DNA from: Streptomyces roseifaciens
Lineage (GTDB): Bacteria; Actinomycetota; Actinomycetes; Streptomycetales; Streptomycetaceae
Length of the DNA: 64,000 nucleotides
Reading direction: 5' to 3'
Assembly: GCF_001445655.1 (NCBI RefSeq)
Contig: NZ_LNBE01000003.1
Location: 1,594,530 to 1,658,529 of the forward strand
Below the pieces are notes generated by a model. The model ran no database searches. It saw only the letters and a program-made list of their open reading frames with translations, and was not told the origin of the DNA. This document shows positions 24,857 through 34,143 of the stretch, piece by piece. A program made the translations under genes and the position numbers. The first letter of the stretch is position 1. Every line of letters begins with the position of its first letter.

Positions 24857-25873
24857 ATGTCCCGCACGGCTCCCCACGAAGGGGAACAGCTCAACCTCGA
24901 CGGCTCCCACGACGTGGCCCTGGCGCCGGTCCGCGGCGCCGACACCCGGCGCGGCCTGCCGATGTCGTACTTCGAACGCCGCCCGCGGCGCTTCATGGCC
25001 AAGATCGCCGTCGCCTTCGCCGTGATCGTGGTCTGCTGGACGGCCCTGCTCGAATTCCGCAACCCCGTCACCTGCGTCGCCGCCGTCCTCGTCCTCGGCG
25101 TGACGTACGCCTACCTGGTGGAGCTCCAGCACGAGTGCCTCCACGAGCACGCCTTCCACGCCCGGTGGGCGAACCGGACCTGGGGCTTCGTCTGCGGGGT
25201 GTTCATGTTCAGCTCGTACTCCCACTACAAGTACGAGCACCTCCGCCACCACGCCTTCCTCGGCACCCCCCGCAACCAGGAGTTCTTCAACTACCGCTTC
25301 CACGGCCTCGACAGCGTGCACGGCTTCGCCCTCGCCGCCTTCCACCCCGGCCGCTACGCCGACGTCCTGCGCAACCTGGGCCGCGGTGCCGCCCGGCGCC
25401 CCATCCCCGGCGTCGAGCGGCCGCGCGCCGGACGGGCCGTCCAGAACGAGTACGCCCTGCTGCTCGTCCTGCTGGCCGGTGCGGTCGCGGCCGGCGTGCT
25501 GACCCGCGACTGGTTCGTCGTCCTGGCATGGTTCGCCCCCGCCCTCCTCGTGAGCGAGGCGGCACACTTCCTGATCGAGATGCCCGAGCACTTCGGTCTG
25601 AACACCCAGACCGACGACAACGTCCTGAGCAACACCCGGACCATCCACGCCTCGCGCTTCGTCCGCTGGCTCACCAACTACAACAACCTGCACACCGCGC
25701 ACCACTACCACCAGGGCGTCCCCATGGTGAACGTGCCGCAGCTGCACGCCGCCATGCAGGAGAAGATCCTCGTCACCGAAACCTCGTACTGGAGCTTCTA
25801 CCGCAAGGTCCTCAAGGGGGAGATCGCCTACCAGGGCGGCCGCGAGAGCGACGAGAACTGCATGACCCGCTAG
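24857..25873 (+). CDS. Fatty-acid-desaturase-fold membrane diiron enzyme
   Basis: The 338-residue protein has the three histidine boxes of membrane diiron desaturases and hydroxylases: HECLHEHAFH near 92, HLRHHAF near 128 and HTAHHYHQG near 280, plus further His between. Membrane segments lie at about 47-65, 73-90 and 205-245. Family members desaturate or hydroxylate acyl chains, and in biosynthetic clusters also amino-acid or amine-derived substrates. ATG 24857 is behind AAGGAGGA. It is followed 45 bases later by the amidinotransferase. Confidence 0.85.
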   Translation: MSRTAPHEGEQLNLDGSHDVALAPVRGADTRRGLPMSYFERRPRRFMAKIAVAFAVIVVCWTALLEFRNPVTCVAAVLVLGVTYAYLVELQHECLHEHAFHARWANRTWGFVCGVFMFSSYSHYKYEHLRHHAFLGTPRNQEFFNYRFHGLDSVHGFALAAFHPGRYADVLRNLGRGAARRPIPGVERPRAGRAVQNEYALLLVLLAGAVAAGVLTRDWFVVLAWFAPALLVSEAAHFLIEMPEHFGLNTQTDDNVLSNTRTIHASRFVRWLTNYNNLHTAHHYHQGVPMVNVPQLHAAMQEKILVTETSYWSFYRKVLKGEIAYQGGRESDENCMTR

Positions 25874-25918
25874 GCCCGCCCTCGTCGTCCCGCCGCTCCT
25901 CACGGAAGGAAGCCCCTC

Positions 25919-26986
25919 ATGCCCGTGGTCTCCTCGCACAACGAATGGGACCCGCTGGAGGAAGTCGTCGTCGGCAGGGTCGACGGCGCGATGACGTCGT
26001 CGTGGGAGGTGCTCGACCGTATCTCCGTACCGCCCGCCGCACAGGAGCACCTCGGCGTCTCCGCCGGCACCCGGATGCCCCAGGAGGTGGTGGAGGAAGC
26101 CGAGCGCGGCCTGGAGGAGCTCATCGGCATCCTCCACGACGCCCACGTCACCGTGCGCCGCCCCGACCCGCCCGACACCTCCGGCCCGTTCGCCACCCCC
26201 GCCTGGGCGGTCGCCAACGGCATCTCCGCCGCGAACCCGCGCGACCTCCTGCTCGTCGTCGGGGACGAGATCATCGAAGTGCCGATGGCCGACCGCAACC
26301 GGTACTTCGAGACCTGGCCCTACCGCGGCCTGCTCACCGAGTACTTCGAGCGCGGCGCCCGCTGGACCGCCGCCCCCAAGCCACGCCTCCTCGACGCGCA
26401 GTACCGCCCCGGCTACGAGATCCCGCCCCCGGACCAGGAGATGACGTACCTGGTCACCGAGGCCGAACCGGTCTTCGACGCGGCCGACGTGATGCGCTGC
26501 GGGCGGGACCTGTTCATGGAGCGCAGCCACGTCACCAACGCCCTCGGCCTGGAGTGGCTCCGCCGGCACCTCGGGCCGGGGTACCGCGTCCACGAGGTCG
26601 TCTCGCGCTACCCGCGGGCCATGCACATCGACACCTCCCTGCTGCCCCTGGCCCCCGGAAAGGTCCTGGTCAACCCCGAGTTCATCGACCCGGAAGGGCT
26701 TCCTTCCGTCTTCCGGTCCTGGGACGTGCTCATCCCCCCGGAGCCGGTCGTCACCCCCGTCATGCAGCGGGGGCTGATGAGCGCGTGGAGCAGCCTGAAC
26801 GTGCTCATGCTCGACCCGGACCACGTGGTCGTCGAACGGTCCCAGACACCACTCATCAAGGCCTTCGAGCAGTGGGGGTTCGACCCCGTCCCCTGCACGT
26901 TCGAGCACTACACGGCCTTCGGCGGCGCCTTCCACTGCGCCACCCTGGACATCCGGCGCACCGGCCCCCTGGAGACGTACTTCTGA
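25919..26986 (+). CDS. Amidinotransferase (arginine:glycine amidinotransferase-like)
   Basis: This enzyme is expected to move the amidino group from arginine to an amine, giving a guanidino product and ornithine. The 355-residue protein has the family start SSHNEWDPLEEVVVGRVDGA, the acidic/His site around RCGRDLFMERSHVTN and MHIDTSLLPL, and the nucleophilic Cys340 in FGGAFHCATLDIRR. StrB1 and cyanotoxin amidinotransferases have the same layout. Its stop shares one base with the start of the decarboxylase gene (TGATG), so the two are coupled. Confidence 0.92.
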   Translation: MPVVSSHNEWDPLEEVVVGRVDGAMTSSWEVLDRISVPPAAQEHLGVSAGTRMPQEVVEEAERGLEELIGILHDAHVTVRRPDPPDTSGPFATPAWAVANGISAANPRDLLLVVGDEIIEVPMADRNRYFETWPYRGLLTEYFERGARWTAAPKPRLLDAQYRPGYEIPPPDQEMTYLVTEAEPVFDAADVMRCGRDLFMERSHVTNALGLEWLRRHLGPGYRVHEVVSRYPRAMHIDTSLLPLAPGKVLVNPEFIDPEGLPSVFRSWDVLIPPEPVVTPVMQRGLMSAWSSLNVLMLDPDHVVVERSQTPLIKAFEQWGFDPVPCTFEHYTAFGGAFHCATLDIRRTGPLETYF

Positions 26987-28347
26987 TGGCCGCCACGCAG
27001 CCCGCCCCGGCCGTCCCCTGGCCCGCCCAGCAGTGGTCGCCGGGCACCGGCGCCCGCCCTGCCCTGCCCTCCTCGGCCCTGCCCGGCCCCGTCGTCCAGC
27101 GGCTGCGCCGGCTCGCGAAGGAGGCCGGGCCGGAGCCGCTGTGCGCGTACGTGCACGACCCGGCCGCGGCGGACCGCAGGGCGGCGCTGCTGCGCGCCCG
27201 GCTCCCGGACTGGGCGGAGGTCTTCTACGCCGTGAAGGCCAACTCCTTCCCGGCCGTGCTCGAAGCGCTCGCCCCCGGCGTCGACGGATTCGACGTCTCC
27301 TCCGAGGGCGAGGCCGGGGCGGCCCGCGCAGCCTCCGCGCGGGCCCTGATCGCCACCGGCCCCGGCAAGACCGACGCCATGCTGATGGCCCTCGCCCGGA
27401 CGGGCGTGGACTTCGTCAGCGCCGAGAGCACCCTCGAACTCCACCGGATCGCCGCCGCGGCGGACCGGGCCGGCCGCCGCATCCCGGTCGTGCTCCGCGT
27501 CAACGCGGCCACCGGACCGCTGCAGGGCGCGCTGTGCATGGACGGCCACGCCACCCAGTTCGGCATCGGCGAGGACGCACTGCCGGAGGCGGCCGCCGTC
27601 GCCCGCGCCCTGCCCGGACTCGACCTCGTCGGCTACCACTTCCACGTGGTGTCCAACAACCTCGACGCCGACGCCCACGCCGCCCACGTGCAGGCACGGC
27701 TGCACTGGGCCGTACGGGCCGCCCGCGAGCACGGCTTCGCCCTGCGCGTGCTCGACGCGGGCGGCGGCCTCGGCGTCGCTCCGCGCGGCGGGGCACCCTT
27801 CGACCTCGGCAGGTTCGCCGCCCGGCTGCGCGCCGCCCCGCCCCCGCCCGGCGTCCGCGTGGTCCTCGAACCCGGGCGCTGGCTCGTGGCGGACAGCGGC
27901 TACTACGCGGCCCAGGTGACGGACGTGAAGGAGGTGGCCGGCAGCCGGTTCGCCGTCCTCGCCGGCGGCATCAACCACTTCATGCTGCCCGCCCTCCTGG
28001 AAGTCGCCCTCGACGCCGCCGTCGTGGACGTCGACCGCTGGCCGTACGCGTGCCCCCGCCCCGCCCTGACGGACACCACCATCTCCCTCGCCGGACCCCT
28101 GTGCACGCCCGAGGACATCCTCGCCCGCGGCATCCGGGTCGGCCGGCTGCGCGCCGGGGACCTCGTGGTCTTCCCCCTGGCGGGTGCCTACGGCTGGGAG
28201 TTCGCCCTGCGCGGCTTCCTGGGGCGCCGGCCGCCGGTGCACACGGTGGTGCGCGCGACGTCTCAGCCGGTGTCGGCCCGCTCCGGCACCGGCTCGGCGG
28301 CCGCGGCGGGCGCGGAGCCGTCGCCGGTGAAGGACAACAGCAGGTAG
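26986..28347 (+). CDS. PLP-dependent basic amino acid decarboxylase (fold type III)
   Basis: The 453-residue enzyme resembles diaminopimelate/ornithine decarboxylases. K84 in FYAVKANS binds pyridoxal phosphate; GYHFHVVSNN, LDAGGGLGVA and LEPGRWLVADSG form the phosphate- and substrate-binding loops; and the Cys in SLAGPLCTPEDIL supplies the second-subunit active-site residue. It may decarboxylate ornithine, arginine, lysine or a carrier-bound amino acid, matching the neighbouring amidinotransferase that releases ornithine. The last 85 bases overlap the convergent MFS gene. Confidence 0.88.
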   Translation: MAATQPAPAVPWPAQQWSPGTGARPALPSSALPGPVVQRLRRLAKEAGPEPLCAYVHDPAAADRRAALLRARLPDWAEVFYAVKANSFPAVLEALAPGVDGFDVSSEGEAGAARAASARALIATGPGKTDAMLMALARTGVDFVSAESTLELHRIAAAADRAGRRIPVVLRVNAATGPLQGALCMDGHATQFGIGEDALPEAAAVARALPGLDLVGYHFHVVSNNLDADAHAAHVQARLHWAVRAAREHGFALRVLDAGGGLGVAPRGGAPFDLGRFAARLRAAPPPPGVRVVLEPGRWLVADSGYYAAQVTDVKEVAGSRFAVLAGGINHFMLPALLEVALDAAVVDVDRWPYACPRPALTDTTISLAGPLCTPEDILARGIRVGRLRAGDLVVFPLAGAYGWEFALRGFLGRRPPVHTVVRATSQPVSARSGTGSAAAAGAEPSPVKDNSR

Positions 28348-29516
28348 AGGCCCGGCAGCCCGGCGCAGCAGGCCATCGTCACGGCCGCGGCGGTGAGGTT
28401 GCCGCCGGACAGCAGCGGGGCGGCGATCACCGCGCCGAGCGGCGCCGTGCCCGTCATCAGCGTGCGCAGCCCGGCGAAGGCCCGCCCGTGCAGCTCCGGG
28501 GGGATGCGCCGCATCCGCAGCGACTGCGCCCATACGGTCATGGGCGCAGTCAGCAGGCCCACCGCGAAGAAGCCGGCGCCGACCACGAGTTCCAGCGGTG
28601 CGCCGAGCACGGCGAGGAAGGCGAGCGCGGCCCCCGTCTGGGCCAGCCCGATCAGCCGCACCGACGCGGGCCCGAGGCGGCCCCCGCCGGCCACCGCCGC
28701 GCCGAGGACCTCCCCGGCCGCCAGGGCCGCCGTCAGCGCGCCCAGGACCGGGGCGCCGCCGTGCAGCTCGTTCTTCGCCAGCCACGGCCCGACGACCAGG
28801 ATCAGCATCCCGTCGGCGATGTTGAAGAGCATGAAGGCGACCGTCGTGGAGATGATCACCCGGTCGCGCGCGACGCCCTTCAGCGACGCCTTCGGCGCCT
28901 GCTTCCCCGCCTGCCGCCCCGCCCGCGAGGGCGGCGACAGTGGCCGGCGCACCGTCGCCACCAGCGCCGCGAAGACCAGATAGGACGCCGCGTCGAGGAG
29001 CAGCACCTGGGGGGCGCCGATCGCCCCCACCAGGACGCCGGCCGCCGCCGGGCCGACGACGGTCGCCACGCTGAAGCTCAGCGATTCGAGGGCGTTCGCG
29101 GTGTCGAGGTCGCGGTCCCCGACCAGCTGCGGGATCGCGGCGGGGAACCCGGCGAGCGGCACCATCTTGAGCAGGCCGTAGACCACCGCCACCAGGAACG
29201 GCAGCCACACCGGCACCCCGCCGGCGGCCGCCGCGAGGGGAACCGACGCCACGCACGCCGCCCGGAACACACTGTCCGCGATCAGCAGCGTCCGCTTGTC
29301 GAACCGGTCGAGCAGCGGCCCCACGAGCAGGCCGCCCACGACGACCGGCGCCGTGAAGCAGACCCCCAGCAGCCCCAGCCGTCCGGTGCCGCCCTCGTCG
29401 AGCACCAGCCACGCCAGCGCGAGGAACGTCATCCCGTCGCCGAGCAGCGACACGGACGCGCCCAGCCACAGCCGCCCGAAGTCCCCCGACCTCAGCACCC
29501 GCCAGTACGCGTTCAC
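28263..29516 (-). CDS. MFS transporter
   Basis: This 417-residue protein has about 12 membrane segments and the MFS loop LLVGPLLDRFDKRTLLIADS, of the EntS/macrolide-efflux group. GTG 29516 overlaps the ogt stop (GTGA), so it is translated with the alkylation-repair gene upstream. Its 3' end overlaps the decarboxylase gene in a convergent way. Position would allow export of the radical SAM locus product, but the coupling to ogt argues against that. Confidence 0.82.
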   Translation of the reverse strand: MNAYWRVLRSGDFGRLWLGASVSLLGDGMTFLALAWLVLDEGGTGRLGLLGVCFTAPVVVGGLLVGPLLDRFDKRTLLIADSVFRAACVASVPLAAAAGGVPVWLPFLVAVVYGLLKMVPLAGFPAAIPQLVGDRDLDTANALESLSFSVATVVGPAAAGVLVGAIGAPQVLLLDAASYLVFAALVATVRRPLSPPSRAGRQAGKQAPKASLKGVARDRVIISTTVAFMLFNIADGMLILVVGPWLAKNELHGGAPVLGALTAALAAGEVLGAAVAGGGRLGPASVRLIGLAQTGAALAFLAVLGAPLELVVGAGFFAVGLLTAPMTVWAQSLRMRRIPPELHGRAFAGLRTLMTGTAPLGAVIAAPLLSGGNLTAAAVTMACCAGLPGLYLLLSFTGDGSAPAAAAEPVPERADTG

Positions 29517-30028
29517 CGGCTGCCCGCACCCCTCTCGTGATCGAGCAGCCACCGCTTGACCGCGAGGCCGTAGTAATAGCCCCCGAGCGTGCCGTCCGAG
29601 CGGCGGACGCGGTGGCAGGGGACGACCAGCGGTACCAGGTTGTACGCGCACGCGGCGCCCGCGGCCCGCGCCGCACCCGGCTTCCCCGCGGACGCCGCCA
29701 GCTCCTGGTAGCTGACCGTCGTACCGGGCCGGACCCGGCGCATCTCCCGCCAGGCCGCCGTCCGGAAGCCGCTGCCGCTCTGCACGACGGGCAGCGCGTC
29801 GATCGCCTCGACCTCGCCGCCGAAGTAGGCGGCGAGCGCGGACGCGTACGGCTCGGGCACGTCCGCCGACACCGGCTCGCGGTCGCGCCACGGAGCGGGC
29901 AGCTCGGCCAGCAGGCCGTTCGGTTCAGCCGTGAACCCCGCGGCCAGGATTCCGCCCCCGACGGTCAGCAGGCTGAAGGGGCCGAGCGGTGTGGGCAGCG
30001 TCGAACTGCGCATGCCGTGAGCTTCCAT
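29513..30028 (-). CDS. ogt: Methylated-DNA--[protein]-cysteine S-methyltransferase
   Basis: This suicide repair enzyme removes O6-alkyl groups from guanine. The 171-residue protein has the alkyl-acceptor motif PCHRV (near residue 146) preceded by NLVPLVV, and the helix-turn-helix segment TTVSYQELAASAGKPGAARA with its Arg-finger region. ATG 30028 has GGAG upstream. It lies between the Ada/AlkA gene and the coupled MFS gene on the same strand. Confidence 0.93.
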   Translation of the reverse strand: MEAHGMRSSTLPTPLGPFSLLTVGGGILAAGFTAEPNGLLAELPAPWRDREPVSADVPEPYASALAAYFGGEVEAIDALPVVQSGSGFRTAAWREMRRVRPGTTVSYQELAASAGKPGAARAAGAACAYNLVPLVVPCHRVRRSDGTLGGYYYGLAVKRWLLDHERGAGSR

Positions 30029-30144
30029 CGATCTCCTCGGGGCTCCGCCGGATGTACGAATCGGTGTGCGATCAGTTGGCTGCGGGCCGTCCGTGGCTGG
30101 TCGCGCCCGCGGCGGAGCCGCAGATCGACACCGCCTCGCGCCCC

Positions 30145-31665
30145 TCACAGGGCGCGTTGCCGTACGGGCGCCGCCCCTCGCAGGTGCAGCGCGGCGTACG
30201 AGCGCCACGGCTGCCAGGCCCGGGCGTGCTCCGCCAGCCGGCCGGCGTCGCGGGCCCCGGCCAGGCCGAGGGCCTTCGCGGCGGCCCGCACCTGCGGGTC
30301 CTGCGGGGCGAACGCGTCGGGGTCGCCCAGGGCATGCATCGCGATGCGCTGCACGGCCCACCCGCTCACACCGGGCAGCTCGCGCAGCCGCGCCGCGGTC
30401 TCCTCCCGGTCGGCGTCCCGTTCGAGGGACAGCTTCTCCTCGGCCACCGCACCGGCCAGGGCCCGTACGGCGGCCGCAGGTCTCCCGGCGAGGCCGAACG
30501 CGTCCGGGTCGGCGTCAGCCAGCGCCTGGGCGGAGGGGAAGAGCCGGCAGGGACGGCCCTCACCGGCCGCCGCGACCGGCTCGCCGCAGTGCGCGGCCAT
30601 CCGCGTGCAGACCGCGCGCACCTCCGCCAGGGAGGCGAACTGTTCGAGGACCACCCGCAGGGCTGGCTCGAAGCCGTGCGTGCACCCGGGCATCCGCAGC
30701 CCCGGCGCGGCCCGCACCAGCGGCCCGATCCACGGGTCGGGGCGCAGGGCCTCCCCGATCGCCGCGGGGTCGGCGTCGAGGTCGAGCAGGTCGCGGCAGC
30801 GCCGTACGGCGGCCGTCACGTCGCGCAGGTCGGCGAGCGTGAGCCGCAGCGTCACGTGCTGCTGCCCGGTCCGGCCGCGCGCGGCCGCCGCGACCGTGAG
30901 GTCGAGTTCGGCGGTGCCGCTGCCCCGCGGCAGGCGCAGCGTACGGCGGTAGCGGTTGCCCTCGGTCTCCTCGACTCCGGGCACGGCCCGCTCGCGCAGC
31001 CACGCCAGGATGCCCTCCCCGTCGAAGGGCGGCCGGTAGCGCAGGCGCAGCACCAGCGGCCCGGACCGGCCGGGGGCCCGCTCTCCCGCCCGCTGGTCCG
31101 CCCGGGCCCCGCAGGCCCTGCGCAGCTCCGTGGGCGAGCAGCCGAAGGCCGCGCGCATTCCGTCGTTGAACTGCCGGACGCTGGAGTAGCCCGCGGCGAG
31201 GGCCACTTCCGACAGCAGCAGCGCACTGGACTCGATCAGCAGCCGGGCCACCTGGGTCCGGCGGTTCAGCGCCAGGGCGAGGGGGCCGACCCCGACCTCC
31301 GCGACCAGCTGCCGGTGCAGGTGGCGCTCGCTCACCGCCAGCTGGCGGGCCACCCCGGCCACCCCGACCTCGTCGACCGCGCCGCCCGCGATGAGCCGCA
31401 GCGCCCGGGCCACCAGGTCGCCGCGCACGTTCCACTCGGGGGAGGAGGGCGCCGCCTCGGGCCGGCACCGGCGGCACGCCCGGAACCCCGCGGCCTCGGC
31501 CGCCGCGGCGATCCGGAAGAAGCGCACGTTCTCCGGCTTCGGCGTCCGCGAACCGCACACCGGGCGGCAGTACACGCCGGTGGTGGTCACCGCGACGTAG
31601 AAGGACCCGTCGAACCGTGCGTCGCGGCTGGCCATGGCCCGGTAGTAGCTGTCGAAGTCGAGCAC
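30145..31665 (-). CDS. Ada-AlkA fusion: methylphosphotriester sensor, AraC HTH and 3-methyladenine glycosylase
   Basis: The 506-residue protein has three parts. Residues 1-80 are the Ada zinc domain with the four cysteines (VYCRPVCGSRTP, then FRACRRCRP). Residues 85-190 are an AraC-type HTH (AVSERHLHRQLVAEVGVGPL, VALAAGYSSVRQFN). Residues 210-500 are an AlkA/HhH-GPD DNA glycosylase, with LPGVSGWAVQRIAMHALGDPDAF holding the hairpin and the catalytic Asp. It should sense DNA alkylation, activate repair genes and excise alkylated purines. It is divergent from the nitric oxide synthase gene across 197 bases. Confidence 0.92.
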   Translation of the reverse strand: MLDFDSYYRAMASRDARFDGSFYVAVTTTGVYCRPVCGSRTPKPENVRFFRIAAAAEAAGFRACRRCRPEAAPSSPEWNVRGDLVARALRLIAGGAVDEVGVAGVARQLAVSERHLHRQLVAEVGVGPLALALNRRTQVARLLIESSALLLSEVALAAGYSSVRQFNDGMRAAFGCSPTELRRACGARADQRAGERAPGRSGPLVLRLRYRPPFDGEGILAWLRERAVPGVEETEGNRYRRTLRLPRGSGTAELDLTVAAAARGRTGQQHVTLRLTLADLRDVTAAVRRCRDLLDLDADPAAIGEALRPDPWIGPLVRAAPGLRMPGCTHGFEPALRVVLEQFASLAEVRAVCTRMAAHCGEPVAAAGEGRPCRLFPSAQALADADPDAFGLAGRPAAAVRALAGAVAEEKLSLERDADREETAARLRELPGVSGWAVQRIAMHALGDPDAFAPQDPQVRAAAKALGLAGARDAGRLAEHARAWQPWRSYAALHLRGAAPVRQRAL

Positions 31666-31862
31666 GTGGTCATTGTTCCCACGCCGGGCCCGCCTGTCTG
31701 GCGGTCATCGGACATGGTGGTGGGGCGGCCCGGAGGCCCTTTCCGCAGACTCCTTGGCCGCCGCGGAGCGGCCGCATACGATGTCCCGGCGCGCATGTCC
31801 GAAGGTCTTTTCCCGGCCGTCCGGGCCGGAGCCGGCCGCGGCCGGCGCAAGGTGGGGGCTCG

Positions 31863-33086
31863 ATGACGACCGATCAGCGAAACGGGCGGCACCCGCGGGC
31901 CGTGGTGGACCAGGGGGAAGCAGAACGTTTCGTCCGGCAGTTCCACGACGAGTCCGGCCTGGACGACACCGCCCTCCACACCCGGCTGATCGCGATACGC
32001 CGGCAGATCGCGGAGACCGGCACCTACCGCCACACCCCCGAAGAGCTCGTCTTCGGCGCCAAGGTCGCCTGGCGCAACTCCGCCCGCTGCATCGGCAGGC
32101 TCTACTGGCAGAGCCTGCGCGTGCGCGACCGCCGGCACGTCACGAACGCCGCGGACGTCGCCGCCGAGTGCCTCGCCCACTTGCGGACGGCCACCAACGC
32201 CGGGCGGATCAGACCGGTCGTCACCGTCTTCCCGCAGGACGACGCCGAGGGCCCGCCCGTCCTCATATGGAACGAGCAGCTCGTCCGCTACGCCGGCTAC
32301 CTGCGCTTCGAGGGCGGCTACACCGGCGACCCCAGCGGTTTCGGGCTGACCGAGCTGGCGACCCGGCTGGGCTGGGAGGGCGCGGGCGGCCGCTTCGACG
32401 TGCTGCCCCTGATCATCCAGACCAGGGGGAACGCCTTACAGGTGTTCGAACTCCCCCCGGAAGACGTGCTCGAGGTCCCGCTGACCCACCCCGCCCTGCC
32501 CTGGTTCGCGGAGCTCGGCCTGCGCTGGCACGCCGTCCCCGCCATCTCCCACATGCGGCTGCGCATCGGCGGGATCTCCTACTCCGCGGCCCCCTTCAAC
32601 GGCTGGTACATGGGCACCGAGATCGGCGTCCGCAACCTCTGCGACACCGGCCGGTACGACATCCTGCCGGAGGTCGGCCGCAGGCTCGGCCTGGACACCT
32701 CCAGCACCCGCACCCTCTGGCGCGACCAGGCGCTCGTCGAGGTCAACCGCGCGGTCCTGCACTCCTTCGACGCCGCCGGGGTGACCATCGCCGACCACCA
32801 CACCGAATCCGCCCGCTTCCTGCGCCACCTGGCCAGGGAGGAGCTCGCCGGCCGCAGCTGCCCGGCGGACTGGTCGTGGATCGTCCCGCCCATGTCGGGG
32901 GCGCTCACCCCCGTCTTCCACCGCTACTACGACGAGAGCCGGCCCCGCCCCGACTTCCACCTCGACGACGGCGCCCGGCTGCGCGCCCGGGGCGTCCCCG
33001 CCCCGCCGTACCGGCGCTGCACCGGCACCGGCCCCGCCCGGTGCGACGCGACGCAGGCCCGCGGCAGCGGCCGGATCAGCCCCTGA
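31863..33086 (+). CDS. nos: Bacterial nitric oxide synthase oxygenase
   Basis: The 407-residue haem enzyme oxidises L-arginine to citrulline and NO using reductases supplied by the cell. The haem-Cys motif is KVAWRNSARCIGR (near residue 65-77), followed by the substrate site FNGWYMGTEIGVRNLCD with the arginine-binding Glu. It has only the oxygenase domain, as usual in bacteria. NO synthases in actinomycetes serve stress protection or nitration (TxtD in thaxtomin); no nitrating P450 is near. Start ATG 31863. The 3' end overlaps the convergent GNAT gene by 11 bases. Confidence 0.93.
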   Translation: MTTDQRNGRHPRAVVDQGEAERFVRQFHDESGLDDTALHTRLIAIRRQIAETGTYRHTPEELVFGAKVAWRNSARCIGRLYWQSLRVRDRRHVTNAADVAAECLAHLRTATNAGRIRPVVTVFPQDDAEGPPVLIWNEQLVRYAGYLRFEGGYTGDPSGFGLTELATRLGWEGAGGRFDVLPLIIQTRGNALQVFELPPEDVLEVPLTHPALPWFAELGLRWHAVPAISHMRLRIGGISYSAAPFNGWYMGTEIGVRNLCDTGRYDILPEVGRRLGLDTSSTRTLWRDQALVEVNRAVLHSFDAAGVTIADHHTESARFLRHLAREELAGRSCPADWSWIVPPMSGALTPVFHRYYDESRPRPDFHLDDGARLRARGVPAPPYRRCTGTGPARCDATQARGSGRISP

Positions 33087-34050
33087 CCCCGCCCGGCAGC
33101 TGCCGCACGACGGCCGGGCCGGACAGGAAGGGAGCGGTGTACGGCTCGACGTCCACCTGCGAGCCGCTCACCAGGAACGCCCGCAGCCCGCGCCCAGCCT
33201 GGCCGTCCTCGTGGCCGCCCGCCCCGCCGTTCCCGCCGTCCGCGTAGCCGAGCATGAGCACCGGGTCCGTCAGCGCGTCCAGCGACAGCACCAGATCGGC
33301 CTCGTCGAAGCCCGCCGGATCCGCGAAGTCCTGCGACGGGACCGCCTCGAAGGCCATGCTCGCCTTGAAGGTGAACAGCCCCGGGCGGGGGATGTGGCCG
33401 TAGAGGTTGGGGTCGTCGCCCATCGTGGCCCACGCGTAGCCCTTCTCGCGGGCCACCCGCATCGTCGCGCAGTAGAGGGCTCGCGGGAGGCTCGCCCGCC
33501 GCGCCGCCTCGGTGACGGCGGACCAGCGCAGCCTGACCGCGCTCTCGTCCGGCGACTCCAGCGCGAGCGTGCCGCCCTCCAGCGCCTCCCCGCGGTACAG
33601 GAACACGGCGAAGTACTTCTCCGGGCCGTACAGGATGGTCTCCCGGTGCCTGCGGGCGAACGCCACGCCGTACGGCATCCGCGCCACCCGGTCCTCGTAG
33701 AGGTCGAGGAAGAGGTCGAGGCCCTCGGGCGATATCCGGTCCTCGACGACCTCCCGCAGGCCGTCCCGCGCGATCATCCGGCGCGCCTGGTGGATGCGCT
33801 GCCGGGACTTGCGGGGAAGGCGCCGCAGGAACTCCTCCTCGCCGGTGCCGAGGGCCGCCCGCCACGTCACGGTCGACGGCTTGCGCACGAAGCCGCGGCG
33901 GGCCAGTTCACCGTGGAGCTCCGGCGGGGGGTCGGTCATCCGGACGACGGCCACGGACTTCGGGTCGGCCCGGGTCCAGGGGGCGCCGGCGAGCTCACCG
34001 GCGCCGATCATGGCGACCGGAAGACCGAAATCGTCGATGATCTCCATCAT
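33076..34050 (-). CDS. GNAT-fold acyltransferase (FemAB/BioF2-like)
   Basis: This 324-residue protein contains a GNAT/FemX-like core: KSRQRIHQARRMIARDGLRE (near 100-120), YFAVFLYRGEALEGGTLALE (about 160), then ALYCATMRVAREKGYAWATM-GDDPNLYGH, where a GNAT signature and acceptor loop lie. Such proteins transfer acyl or aminoacyl groups to amines. The C-terminal 40 residues are Gly-rich and look flexible. The acceptor cannot be told. It overlaps the nos 3' end. Confidence 0.65.
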   Translation of the reverse strand: MMEIIDDFGLPVAMIGAGELAGAPWTRADPKSVAVVRMTDPPPELHGELARRGFVRKPSTVTWRAALGTGEEEFLRRLPRKSRQRIHQARRMIARDGLREVVEDRISPEGLDLFLDLYEDRVARMPYGVAFARRHRETILYGPEKYFAVFLYRGEALEGGTLALESPDESAVRLRWSAVTEAARRASLPRALYCATMRVAREKGYAWATMGDDPNLYGHIPRPGLFTFKASMAFEAVPSQDFADPAGFDEADLVLSLDALTDPVLMLGYADGGNGGAGGHEDGQAGRGLRAFLVSGSQVDVEPYTAPFLSGPAVVRQLPGGVRG

Positions 34051-34143
34051 CCAACTCCCGCATCCCCGGCGTTCGTTCAGGTATCCGGGGTCTATCAGCC
34101 CCCACTGGGCGGGGTCAAGGAACGCGGGGCCCGCACGCGGCTT

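Noticed and set aside
28263..29516. MFS gene as the exporter of the radical SAM locus
   Set aside because: It is on the opposite strand and translationally coupled to ogt; assignment to that locus has no support beyond closeness.
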